Assembly: GCA_021647535.1 (NCBI GenBank)
Contig: JAKIUO010000065.1
Span: 1 to 14,482 of the forward strand
Length of the DNA stretch: 14,482 nucleotides
Direction of reading: 5' to 3'
Source of the DNA: Hyphomicrobiaceae bacterium
Lineage (GTDB): Bacteria > Pseudomonadota > Alphaproteobacteria > Rhizobiales > JAKIUO01
Shown: in pieces, positions 1 through 5,593 of the stretch
Position numbering within the stretch: the stretch's first letter is position 1
Layout of the letters: each line of letters starts with the position of its first letter
Program-made: the position numbers and the translations under genes
The notes under the pieces: model-generated
Told to the model about the DNA's origin: nothing
The model's input: the letters and a program-made list of their open reading frames with translations, nothing else
Database searches by the model: none

Positions 1-102
1 TCATGGCGGTGTGAGGTTTCGTTGGGGGTGTCAGGTCTTGTGTAAGCACCAAAATCATACGACATTACAACAGCTTGATCCACACCCGCCAACCAAATCA
101 GG

Positions 103-130
103 TTGCTTCATGAATAATTGGGGTTAGAAC
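103..130 (+). promoter_or_regulatory. possible promoter for the two small genes
   Basis: TTGCTT (103-108) and TAGAAC (125-130) are 16 bases apart and lie about 30 bases before the first ATG. The match to the housekeeping sigma consensus is only fair, and nothing else in 1-161 reads as a gene. This is a guess from spacing and sequence. Confidence 0.25.
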
Positions 131-161
131 AAACGAAAACAGGGAACAGGAAGGAAAAAAC

Positions 162-386
162 ATGCACTTGAGTGATCTCATCATCTCCAACCCGGAGGTG
201 ACCAACTTTGCTGATCTCACCCAACTTGTCGTCGCTGCCGCCCAGCAGGGCGAACGCTTTATGCATTTAGATGTGAAACCAGATTATCGCGATACGCCCC
301 GCAACTGGGAACTCAAGCTGGAAGCTGCCTTTTACTGGGGCGACCAGATCGTACCAGCCACCAAACCAGAAGGTGAAAAACAATGA
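162..386 (+). CDS. small protein of unknown function, first of a coupled pair
   Basis: This gene encodes 74 residues with no signal peptide or membrane segment, so it is probably cytosolic. The ATG is preceded by a good Shine-Dalgarno stretch, AGGAAGGA at about 148-155. The protein is mixed alpha/beta in character, with a central LDVKPDYRDTPRNW stretch and a charged C-terminus. No catalytic or metal-binding motif is visible and I do not recognise the family. Its stop overlaps the next gene's start (ATGA at 383-386), so the two are almost certainly translated together and may act together. I am fairly sure it is a real gene; its function is unknown. Confidence 0.7.
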   Translation: MHLSDLIISNPEVTNFADLTQLVVAAAQQGERFMHLDVKPDYRDTPRNWELKLEAAFYWGDQIVPATKPEGEKQ

Positions 387-634
387 GCGATGAAGGACGT
401 TTTCTTGGCGGCGAAGCCTTGCCAGGTGTGGCACCGCAAGAGGGCGAATTTGCCCATTTTAGCGCCCCCTATCGCAATGCCCAGATCACCTTGATTGACA
501 AGCCCTCATCCGAGGTGCCCTTGATGGAACTGCGCATCCGCGAGGGTCGACGCATCACCATTGTCGATCTGGATGCAAAGACGGTTGGCGATCTTGGCAA
601 GGCCCTTAGCGAATGGGCTGACAAGAATAAATAG
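383..634 (+). CDS. small protein with an LRIREGRRITIVDLD motif
   Basis: This gene encodes 83 residues, starting in an ATGA overlap with the previous gene and using the ribosome-binding site GAAGGTG inside that gene. The C-terminal half carries MELRIREGRRITIVDLDAKT, about residues 47-66, followed by an amphipathic helix ending ADKNK. From memory, small alphaproteobacterial proteins with a similar LRIREGRR(F/I)T(I/L) signature exist (possibly the family catalogued as DUF6967), but I could not check this. No enzyme motif, signal peptide or membrane span is seen. The coupled arrangement suggests a two-subunit or co-regulated small protein pair. Function is unknown. Confidence 0.75.
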   Translation: MSDEGRFLGGEALPGVAPQEGEFAHFSAPYRNAQITLIDKPSSEVPLMELRIREGRRITIVDLDAKTVGDLGKALSEWADKNK

Positions 635-661
635 CCCGATTATAGATGAGGAACCCGAACA

Positions 662-878
662 ATGGATAAGAGAAATGCAGATCACTGCTTTAAAATGATC
701 TTATGCTGTCATCCCCTCGGACGAGGGGATCCATACGCTGAATCAGTCAAAATTGTATAGAACTCATTGTCTGGCTCTCACGTTCTCGGCGTATGTATCC
801 CCGCGTTCGCGAGGATGACACTGATTTACAGTCTAAATGATCTGTATTGCAACAGAGGTGGTACAGTCTCTTATCCAT
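662..878. mobile_element. palindromic intergenic element with 12-bp inverted ends
   Basis: The gap 635-943 has no convincing gene. It is bounded by a perfect 12-bp inverted repeat: ATGGATAAGAGA at 662-673 and TCTCTTATCCAT at 867-878. Further in, CAGATCA (678-684) faces TGATCTG (838-844), and the centre holds two inverted REP-like hairpins. The whole 217 bp is therefore a rough palindrome. No flanking target duplication is obvious. It could be a decayed miniature transposable element carrying a REP doublet, or a layered set of unrelated inverted repeats. No start, promoter or coding signature was found inside. Confidence 0.4.
708..820. repeat. inverted pair of REP-like palindromes (REPIN-like), copy 1
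   Basis: The left unit (708-742) begins GTCATCCCCTCGGACGAGGG and runs into ATCCATACGCTGA. The right unit (784-820) is a near copy in reverse: its complement begins GTCATCCTCGCGAACGCGGG and runs into ATACATACGCCGA. Each unit folds on itself (for example CCCCTCG/CGAGGGG), and the two can also pair with each other across about 40 bases. This is the head-to-head layout of REP doublets. A second doublet of the same type lies at 10365-10510. Such repeats are non-coding and often mark transcript ends. Confidence 0.7.
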
Positions 879-943
879 ATCTGGAGTTTAAAAGCAAAAA
901 GGGCTCATAGAGCCAAAAGAAGAGCAAAAAGAGAAAGTGCGTT

Positions 944-2404
944 ATGGAACATTTGCCGATCAATATTGATCTACGCGGCCGCAAGGTCATTGTCACAGGT
1001 GGCATTACCGGTTCAGCCCGCAAGGTTGGGCTGGCCCTGCGCGCCGGGGCCCTTGTCGAGGTTTATGCTCTGCAACTTGGCCCCGACTTCCATGAGCTGG
1101 TCAAGAACCCCGCCCTTACCCATATCAAAGAACGCCTTGGCACCAAACATATTGACGGAGCCGCGCTGATCTTTGCAGCGTGCGAAGAGGCCGATGAAGA
1201 CAAGCGCATTTACGACATGGCGCAAGCGGCTGGCATACTGGTCAATGTGCCGGACAAGTCCGAGCTCTGTGATTTCATCATGCCTGCTATTCTGGACCGC
1301 TCACCGCTGATCATTTCGGTGTCTTCTGCCGGGGCCTCGCCTATTCTGGCGCGGGTCATCAAGGCCAAGCTGGAAACCATATTCCCGGCTTCCTATGGCC
1401 AGCTGGCCGCCTTTGTCGGGCGTTTTCGCGGCGAGGTCATGGACAAAGTCACCACCGGCGCCAAGCGCCTGCGTTTTTGGGAAAAGCTCATTGATGGTCC
1501 GGTTGCCGATATGGCGCTGGCCGGAGATTTGCGCGGGGCCGAAGAGCTGATGCGCACGGAACTGGATAGCGCCGCCACGCAAGATGACAAACCTTTAATG
1601 GGCGAAGTCTATGTGGTTGGCGCTGGCCCCGGTGATCCCGACCTTTTGACTTTTAAAGCCTTGCGCCTCATCCAGCGCGCCGATGTCGTACTTTATGATC
1701 GGCTGATCGGCAAGGGATTGCTCAATCTGGTGCGCCGTGATGCCGAACGCATTTATGTCGGCAAGCTGCCCAAAGACCATATCATGCGCCAGGAAGAAAT
1801 CACCCGGCAACTGGTCAAGCTCGCCAAACAGGGCAAACGGGTTCTGCGCCTGAAGGGTGGCGATCCGTTTATTTTTGGGCGCGGCGGCGAAGAGATCGAG
1901 ATGCTCGCTGAACATGGCATCCCGTTTCAGGTGGTGCCAGGCATCACGGCGGCGGCTTGCGCTTCTACTTATGCGGGGATCCCCCTCACCCATCGCGAAC
2001 ATGCACAGGCCTGTATTTTCGTCACGGGTCACGGCAAAGAAGGCAAGGTCGATCTTGACTGGCAGGCCCTCATCAAGCCACACCAGACCGTCGCCATCTA
2101 TATGGGACTGGCCCAACTGGGCAACCTGACCAGCGATTTTATCAAGAATGGTGCCGACAAGGATCTGCCGGTCGCCGTCATTGATAATGGCACGCGGCGC
2201 AACCAGCGCGTCATCATCGGCACCCTCACAACCATTGCTGACAAAGTCGTAGAGTCAGGCATTGAAGGCCCCGCCGTCACCATCGTTGGCACAGTCGTCA
2301 CCCTGCACGACAAGCTCAAATGGTTCATGCCAGAAAAACAAACGGCCCGCGCCCAGCAATCCGCCAGAGACGCCATCCCGGCCCATGTGAGCACGACAAG
2401 TTAA
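944..2404 (+). CDS. cysG: siroheme synthase CysG (precorrin-2 dehydrogenase / ferrochelatase / uroporphyrinogen-III methyltransferase)
   Basis: The product is 486 residues, close to the usual length of fused CysG. The C-terminal uroporphyrinogen-III methyltransferase domain (about 220-460) is well conserved: VGAGPGDPDLLT at 225-236, LRLKGGDPFIFGRGGEE at 301-317, VVPGITAAACAS near 330-341 and GIPLTHRE at 345-352. It methylates uroporphyrinogen III twice to give precorrin-2. The N-terminal domain (about 5-205) should oxidise precorrin-2 and insert iron. It keeps DFIMPAILDRSPLIISVSS (110-128) but has a degenerate nucleotide loop, GGITGSARK (19-27), and EE (81-82) where Salmonella CysG has the catalytic Asp104 and its neighbour. 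The start has a modest upstream GAGAAAG. No sulfite or nitrite reductase gene is adjacent. The protein is cytosolic and makes siroheme for such reductases. The identity is secure; the activity of the N-terminal half is less so. Confidence 0.96.
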   Translation: MEHLPINIDLRGRKVIVTGGITGSARKVGLALRAGALVEVYALQLGPDFHELVKNPALTHIKERLGTKHIDGAALIFAACEEADEDKRIYDMAQAAGILVNVPDKSELCDFIMPAILDRSPLIISVSSAGASPILARVIKAKLETIFPASYGQLAAFVGRFRGEVMDKVTTGAKRLRFWEKLIDGPVADMALAGDLRGAEELMRTELDSAATQDDKPLMGEVYVVGAGPGDPDLLTFKALRLIQRADVVLYDRLIGKGLLNLVRRDAERIYVGKLPKDHIMRQEEITRQLVKLAKQGKRVLRLKGGDPFIFGRGGEEIEMLAEHGIPFQVVPGITAAACASTYAGIPLTHREHAQACIFVTGHGKEGKVDLDWQALIKPHQTVAIYMGLAQLGNLTSDFIKNGADKDLPVAVIDNGTRRNQRVIIGTLTTIADKVVESGIEGPAVTIVGTVVTLHDKLKWFMPEKQTARAQQSARDAIPAHVSTTS

Positions 2405-2438
2405 GACGGATGCCTCGCACCACGAGCGGAGCAGGTCC

Positions 2439-2632
2439 CGGGGCAATTCAATTCTCACGCAAAACTCGCTTCGCGACGGGGCCAGCCCCGAACCCCGCTG
2501 GAGGGGCACCCCAGACCTCCTGTTTTTCTACTTTAAAGTTAAAAATGGGTGGGTTTGGGAAGCCTCCTCCCAAGCGGGTGCGGGTGGCAACCCGCTTGCG
2601 AAGCAAGGTTTTTAAGAATTGAATTGCCCTAA
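2439..2632. mobile_element. MITE-like miniature element, copy 1
   Basis: This 194-bp non-coding element starts 34 bp after the cysG stop codon. Its ends are inverted repeats: GGGCAATTCAATTCT near 2441-2455 and AGAATTGAATTGCCC near 2615-2629. It is flanked by a perfect 9-bp direct repeat, AGCAGGTCC, at 2430-2438 and 2633-2641, which looks like a target-site duplication. The inverted similarity continues inward imperfectly (CTCGCTTCGCGA against TTGCTTCGCAAG). The GC-rich interior can form several hairpins, and no open frame looks coding. A second copy lies at 8724-8929 in the same orientation. The transposase that would move it is not in this window. Confidence 0.75.
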
Positions 2633-2666
2633 AGCAGGTCCACATAGGCGCTAATGTGATGGGGTT

Positions 2667-2717
2667 TTCAGGGGCCGGCCCCTGAATGCTCCCCGCACAG
2701 GGGCTGCCGGAGGCATT
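2667..2717. repeat. perfect 20-bp palindrome followed by a second hairpin
   Basis: TTCAGGGGCCGGCCCCTGAA at 2667-2686 is a perfect palindrome. Just after it, GAATGC (2684-2689) can pair with GCATTC (2712-2717) around an inner CCCC/GGGG hairpin. No T-run follows, so this is not a classic terminator. It may be another dispersed extragenic repeat or a structured RNA 3' end. Apart from the miniature element and the promoter at 2790, nothing else was found between cysG and the next gene. Confidence 0.5.
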
Positions 2718-2789
2718 CCTTCGTTAAAGTCAGTGCCGACGCGTGCGCAGCAAAATGAGCCCATTCCTCACATGCGACTAAAAACGCTC

Positions 2790-2819
2790 TTGCGATAGAT
2801 CAAAAAAAAGATCTAAATA
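2790..2819 (+). promoter_or_regulatory. candidate promoter with a palindrome in its spacer
   Basis: TTGCGA (2790-2795) and TAAATA (2814-2819) are 18 bases apart, with transcription expected near 2826, just ahead of the DUF983 gene. The spacer carries the inverted repeat TAGATC-A8-GATCTA (2796-2815), which could be an operator or a curved A-tract. This is inferred from sequence only. Confidence 0.4.
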
Positions 2820-2854
2820 CCATAGCGAATATCATTTCAAAATCGGAGCCGCTC

Positions 2855-3316
2855 ATGAACACGGTTGAATATAGCAACACCTCCCATGACGAGAATGCAC
2901 ATCAGGAAGCACGTCACAAGCTACCGGCCATGCTGCATGGCGCCCGCCAGAAATGCCCCAATTGCGGTAAAGGCTCGATATTCACAAGCTTTTTAAAAGT
3001 GGCTGAGAGCTGCGAGAACTGCGGCCAAGAGCTTCATCACGAGCGATCAGACGATGCCGCGCCCTATTTCACAATCTTTGTTCTCGGACATCTCATTGTG
3101 CCGCTATTGCTGATCCTGGAAACCCATATATTTCCGCCGCTCTGGACCTATCTGGTCATCGGCATTCCGCTCATCATCACTCTGACGCTGCTGACTTTAC
3201 CGCGCGTCAAGGGCGCGATCATCGGCTTGCAATGGGCCTTGCAGATGCACGGCTTTGGTCCTGAAGAAGAGATCAGTTTAACCTCTCCCCTGGACCCGGA
3301 ACTCACTGGCCGCTAG
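2855..3316 (+). CDS. DUF983 family zinc-ribbon membrane protein
   Basis: This gene encodes 153 residues. A four-cysteine zinc-ribbon-like module lies near the N-terminus: CPNC at 34-37 and CENC at 53-56. It is followed by the SDDAAPYF stretch (65-72) typical of DUF983. Two hydrophobic segments follow, at about 73-90 and 95-116, and then an amphipathic tail with WALQMHGFGPEEE. It should sit in the inner membrane with the cysteines in the cytoplasm. The ATG follows CGGAG at a good distance. The family is widespread in Alphaproteobacteria and its biochemical role is unsettled; some members lie near cytochrome oxidase genes, but that context is absent here. It ends 18 bases from the convergent thioredoxin-like gene, leaving no room for a separate terminator. 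Confidence 0.88.
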   Translation: MNTVEYSNTSHDENAHQEARHKLPAMLHGARQKCPNCGKGSIFTSFLKVAESCENCGQELHHERSDDAAPYFTIFVLGHLIVPLLLILETHIFPPLWTYLVIGIPLIITLTLLTLPRVKGAIIGLQWALQMHGFGPEEEISLTSPLDPELTGR

Positions 3317-3334
3317 GGCCTGTTGAGGTGCCAG

Positions 3335-3718
3335 CTATTTCACCCGGCTCAAAATGCGTCGCACCAGGCGGTAAAAATTCTTTTTGCCCGGATAGCCTTT
3401 GATGCGGGCAACTTCGCGTCCGCGCTTGAACATCACAAAGGTCGGGGTGACGGTGATCGGTCCACCGCGCAGGGCATAGCCACCTGTGCCATGACGATTA
3501 ATATCAATCTCTTTGAGCGGAGCGCGATGGCCGATCTTGCTGCGACGATAGCCCGGCGCGACTTTACGGTTGAACACCTGGCAATAAACACAGCCTCTTG
3601 AACCAAACATCACCAGCTCTTTGCTGCCCGCACTTGCTTGCGCCGGAACCAACACTAAAAACAGCAGCACAAAGGCGCTGCCCTGCCCCACAAAACCTGC
3701 TTTTTTCAACAAATTCAT
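3335..3718 (-). CDS. exported thioredoxin-fold protein
   Basis: This gene encodes 127 residues. A signal peptide is clear: positively charged MNLLKK, a hydrophobic core at about 14-25, and a cleavage site after AQASA (residue 30). The mature part is a short thioredoxin fold with the redox motif CVYC (43-46) and a cis-proline loop, TVTPTFVMF (89-97, Pro92). The protein is therefore expected to act as a periplasmic thiol-disulfide oxidoreductase, similar in size to SoxW-like or other small thioredoxin-family proteins. The mature protein is unusually rich in Arg and Lys (RRSKIGHR, RRILSRVK). The start has a strong AGGAG five bases upstream. The partner proteins are unknown; no cytochrome c maturation or sox genes are nearby. 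The fold and location are likely; the specific pathway cannot be told. Confidence 0.85.
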   Translation of the reverse strand: MNLLKKAGFVGQGSAFVLLFLVLVPAQASAGSKELVMFGSRGCVYCQVFNRKVAPGYRRSKIGHRAPLKEIDINRHGTGGYALRGGPITVTPTFVMFKRGREVARIKGYPGKKNFYRLVRRILSRVK

Positions 3719-3846
3719 ACCAGACTCCTACTCATTAACACTATGATTTTTAAATATAATGCAAAATAAATGCCAAATACCCCCTGACACAATAAGCCAG
3801 TGCTCACAGAGTAAACGTCTCGCCTTGGCCTCGCCTTGCAGCCCCT

Positions 3847-3875
3847 CTTGAAATCCCCCTCAGCGCTTCCCAAAT
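3847..3875 (+). promoter_or_regulatory. sigma-32-type heat-shock promoter
   Basis: CTTGAAA (3847-3853) and CCCAAAT (3869-3875) are 15 bases apart. This closely matches the RpoH consensus CTTGAAA / CCCATnT. It lies 137 bases before the Hsp20 start, so transcription near 3883 gives a leader of about 130 nucleotides. Confidence 0.75.
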
Positions 3876-3882
3876 AGAGGAG

Positions 3883-4012
3883 GCACACGCCTGTTGCAAG
3901 GGTGTGCAACAGCAAGCTTCCACGCTCATAGCGAGGTGGAAAAACTGGAAAATCGCGCCTTGGCAAAAGCAAACCAAGGCACAATATATCGCTTCAAGGA
4001 GGATAGTATCCA
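3883..4012 (+). promoter_or_regulatory. ROSE-like RNA thermometer in the Hsp20 leader
   Basis: The predicted leader folds into four consecutive hairpins. The first is CTGTTGCA/TGCAACAG (3891-3912). The second is TTCCAC/GTGGAA (3918-3941), with an inner CGCT/AGCG. The third is GCCTTGG/CCAAGGC (3957-3980). In the last, TCGCT (3989-3993) faces AGGA (4000-4003) inside the ribosome-binding site AGGAGG (3997-4002). U(U/C)GCU opposite AGGA is the signature of ROSE elements, which block translation of small heat-shock genes at low temperature and melt on heating. The layout, position and downstream gene all fit. No energy calculation was done. Confidence 0.72.
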
Positions 4013-4474
4013 ATGAGAACTTTTGACCTGACCCCCCTTTACAGATCCACCATCGGCTTTGACAGGCTGGCTAACATGATCGATAATATGAACGGCCCGG
4101 ACACCGATAGCGGCAATTACCCGCCCTTTAATATCGAGCTGCTGGAGGAAAACAATTATCGCCTGACCATGGCAGTGGCTGGCTTTGCCAAAGATGAGAT
4201 CACCATCGACGTCAAAGAAAATGTGCTGCGCGTCAAAGGGCAAAAAGGAACGCCAGACAAAGAAAATGAATATCTGCATCGCGGCATCGCCACGCGCAAT
4301 TTTGAGCGGCGCTTCCAGCTGGCCGATCATGTCATCGTCAAGGATGCCGAAATGAATAATGGCCTGTTGCATGTGGAACTGGTGCGCGAGCTGCCAGAAG
4401 CCATGAAACCACGCACCATCGCCATTACCACCCCGGACAATGAGCAAAAGCTCATCGAAGGTGAAGCGGCTTAG
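4013..4474 (+). CDS. hsp20: small heat-shock protein, Hsp20/IbpA type
   Basis: This gene encodes 153 residues, a normal length for the family. The N-terminal arm MRTFDLTPLYRSTIGFDRL is the class A (IbpA-like) signature of proteobacterial small Hsps. It is followed by YPPFNIE and an alpha-crystallin domain at about 36-128, containing VAGFAKDEI and GLLHVEL. The C-terminal tail has PRTIAI, the I-x-I anchoring motif. It acts in the cytoplasm as an ATP-independent holdase that forms oligomers and keeps unfolding proteins soluble for DnaK and ClpB. Control appears double: a sigma-32-type promoter and a ROSE-like thermometer hide and release its ribosome-binding site. The DUF1150 gene that often follows such genes in Alphaproteobacteria is missing; a terminator comes directly after. 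Confidence 0.95.
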   Translation: MRTFDLTPLYRSTIGFDRLANMIDNMNGPDTDSGNYPPFNIELLEENNYRLTMAVAGFAKDEITIDVKENVLRVKGQKGTPDKENEYLHRGIATRNFERRFQLADHVIVKDAEMNNGLLHVELVRELPEAMKPRTIAITTPDNEQKLIEGEAA

Positions 4475-4509
4475 CAACCGGTGGTTCCATGCATAATATC
4501 GTTAAATCA

Positions 4510-4541
4510 CGCATCTCGGGTCAGCCCCGGGATGCGTTTTT
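4510..4541 (+). terminator. Rho-independent terminator after the Hsp20 gene
   Basis: An 11-bp stem, CGCATCTCGGG (4510-4520) with CCCGGGATGCG (4526-4536), has one G-T pair and a 5-base loop. It is followed at once by TTTTT. It lies 36 bases after the stop codon. Confidence 0.9.
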
Positions 4542-4580
4542 ATACGAAAGAGACCAACTGCCCCTCGTCGTCTTCATTGA

Positions 4581-4808
4581 TTAACAAAGACGCGGTTGTT
4601 CATAGCCTTCAACCTGCAGCCGTGTCACAACGCGCCCCCAGGCTTCAGCCCGCACCTCATCTCCCAGCATGGCCTGCTCATGGGCAAAAAAATCGGCAAT
4701 CATCGCCGCATAGGTGCCATGCTGGCTCTTGATAACATCAGCCATCTTAACAATATCAGGCTCGGAAAAAAACGGTTTTTTAAGGGGAAGCGGGGTAGCA
4801 CGCGCCAT
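4581..4808 (-). CDS. 75-residue protein of unknown function
   Basis: The start is supported by a strong Shine-Dalgarno, GAAGGAG, seven bases upstream. The protein is soluble and mostly helical in character. A basic, proline-containing N-terminus (ARATPLPLKKPFF) is followed by an acidic-basic helical stretch with HGTYAAMIADFFAHEQAML and AEAWGRVVTRLQ, ending EQPRLC. There is no signal peptide, membrane span or recognised motif. It is divergent from the DUF1801 gene across 127 bases and faces the Hsp20 terminator, so it is probably its own transcript. The good start site and coherent composition make a real gene likely. Function is unknown. Confidence 0.7.
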   Translation of the reverse strand: MARATPLPLKKPFFSEPDIVKMADVIKSQHGTYAAMIADFFAHEQAMLGDEVRAEAWGRVVTRLQVEGYEQPRLC

Positions 4809-4895
4809 TTTGAAACTCCTTCACAAGTTGAAGAAGGGGGTAGCAAGAAGCGCACCAGCCTGAAAATCAAGCGGACAAAAACGTCAATGAGAAAA

Positions 4896-4925
4896 TTTAC
4901 AGTTAATCGCGCAAGCCTTTATGTT
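4896..4925 (+). promoter_or_regulatory. candidate promoter giving a near-leaderless mRNA
   Basis: TTTACA (4896-4901) and TATGTT (4920-4925) are 18 bases apart. Transcription would begin around 4931-4934, within a few bases of the ATG at 4936. No Shine-Dalgarno is seen before either possible start, which fits a leaderless or near-leaderless message. Confidence 0.4.
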
Positions 4926-4935
4926 ACGCTTCCCC

Positions 4936-5370
4936 ATGAGCAAAGCAAACAATAAAACCATCCAGACCGGACAATCTGTAGCCGACTTTCTGGCCTCAAT
5001 CGAACACCCGGTGCGGCGTGCCGATGGTCTGGCTCTTCTGGAATTGTTCGACAAAACCACCGGCCTCCCAGCGAAAATGTGGGGCAGCTCGATCATTGGC
5101 TATGGGCGCTACCACTATAAATATGACAGTGGCCGCGAAGGCGAACACTTAATGACCGGCTTTAGCCCGCGCAAGGCCTCGCTGTCCATCTACATCATGC
5201 CGGGCTATCGCGATCTCTCACAGATGCTGGACCGGCTCGGCAAACATAAAACCGGGAAAAGCTGCCTCTATATTAACAAGCTGGCGGATGTCGATCTGCC
5301 CGTGCTCGAAGAAATCATTTTCAATGGCCTGGCTTATATGCGCAAAAATTATGAGACGTGGGATGAGTAG
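4936..5370 (+). CDS. DUF1801 domain protein
   Basis: This gene encodes 144 residues from MSKANNKT; an in-frame ATG at 4921 would add five residues. It carries the DUF1801 (YdhG-like) signature: MWGSSIIGYGRYHYKY, then GREGEHLMTGFSPRKASLSI, YIMPGY, and GKSCLYINKL. The family forms a compact alpha/beta fold found across bacteria; its biochemical role is unknown. No signal peptide is present, so it is likely cytosolic. I prefer the inner ATG because homologues usually begin shortly before the VADFLASI helix and because the predicted transcription start falls beside it. A hairpin, AAAGCCC/GGGCTTT (5395-5412), lies 24 bases after the stop but has no T-run. Confidence 0.9.
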   Translation: MSKANNKTIQTGQSVADFLASIEHPVRRADGLALLELFDKTTGLPAKMWGSSIIGYGRYHYKYDSGREGEHLMTGFSPRKASLSIYIMPGYRDLSQMLDRLGKHKTGKSCLYINKLADVDLPVLEEIIFNGLAYMRKNYETWDE

Positions 5371-5498
5371 GGTGGAAGGGTTATGGTAGCGCAAAAAGCC
5401 CTGTCGGGCTTTCGTCCTCGCGGACAGCGTCCCTGTGCGGGAAGCAGCAAAGGGCAAGCCCCTTGCATCCCCGATTGTTCTGATCCAGCTACCCAAAA

Positions 5499-5539
5499 TT
5501 GGGGTTTGGGGACAAGTCCCCAATGCCGTCTGCAAAGAC
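5499..5539 (+). repeat. solo copy of the GGGGTTTGGGGAC repeat module
   Basis: This 41-bp unit contains TTGGGGAC-AA-GTCCCCAA, an 8-bp stem with a 2-base loop, followed by GTCTG and AAGAC. It matches 6997-7037 at about 34 of 41 positions in the same orientation, and a related hairpin sits inside both miniature elements (2551-2578 and 8838-8867). The rest of 5371-5593 holds GC-rich short hairpins and no gene. Confidence 0.65.
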
Positions 5540-5593
5540 ATTTATCTGCCTCGCAAACAGCCCCTTTCCTCAAAAACAGGAATAGCCCCCACC

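Noticed and set aside
708..820. CRISPR-like array, considered because of the repeated palindromes
   Set aside because: There are only two units, they are inverted rather than direct, and there is no regular spacing or cas gene in the window.
837..1169. 110-codon plus-strand frame overlapping the start of cysG
   Set aside because: It overlaps the cysG coding region in another frame, has no ribosome-binding site, and its composition is not protein-like.
1595..2116. 173-codon minus-strand frame inside cysG
   Set aside because: It lies wholly opposite the conserved methyltransferase domain of cysG and reads as an antisense shadow.
2442..2645. Frames inside the first miniature element (both strands), considered as an encoded peptide
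   Set aside because: The two copies of the element differ by length changes that break these frames, so coding is not conserved.
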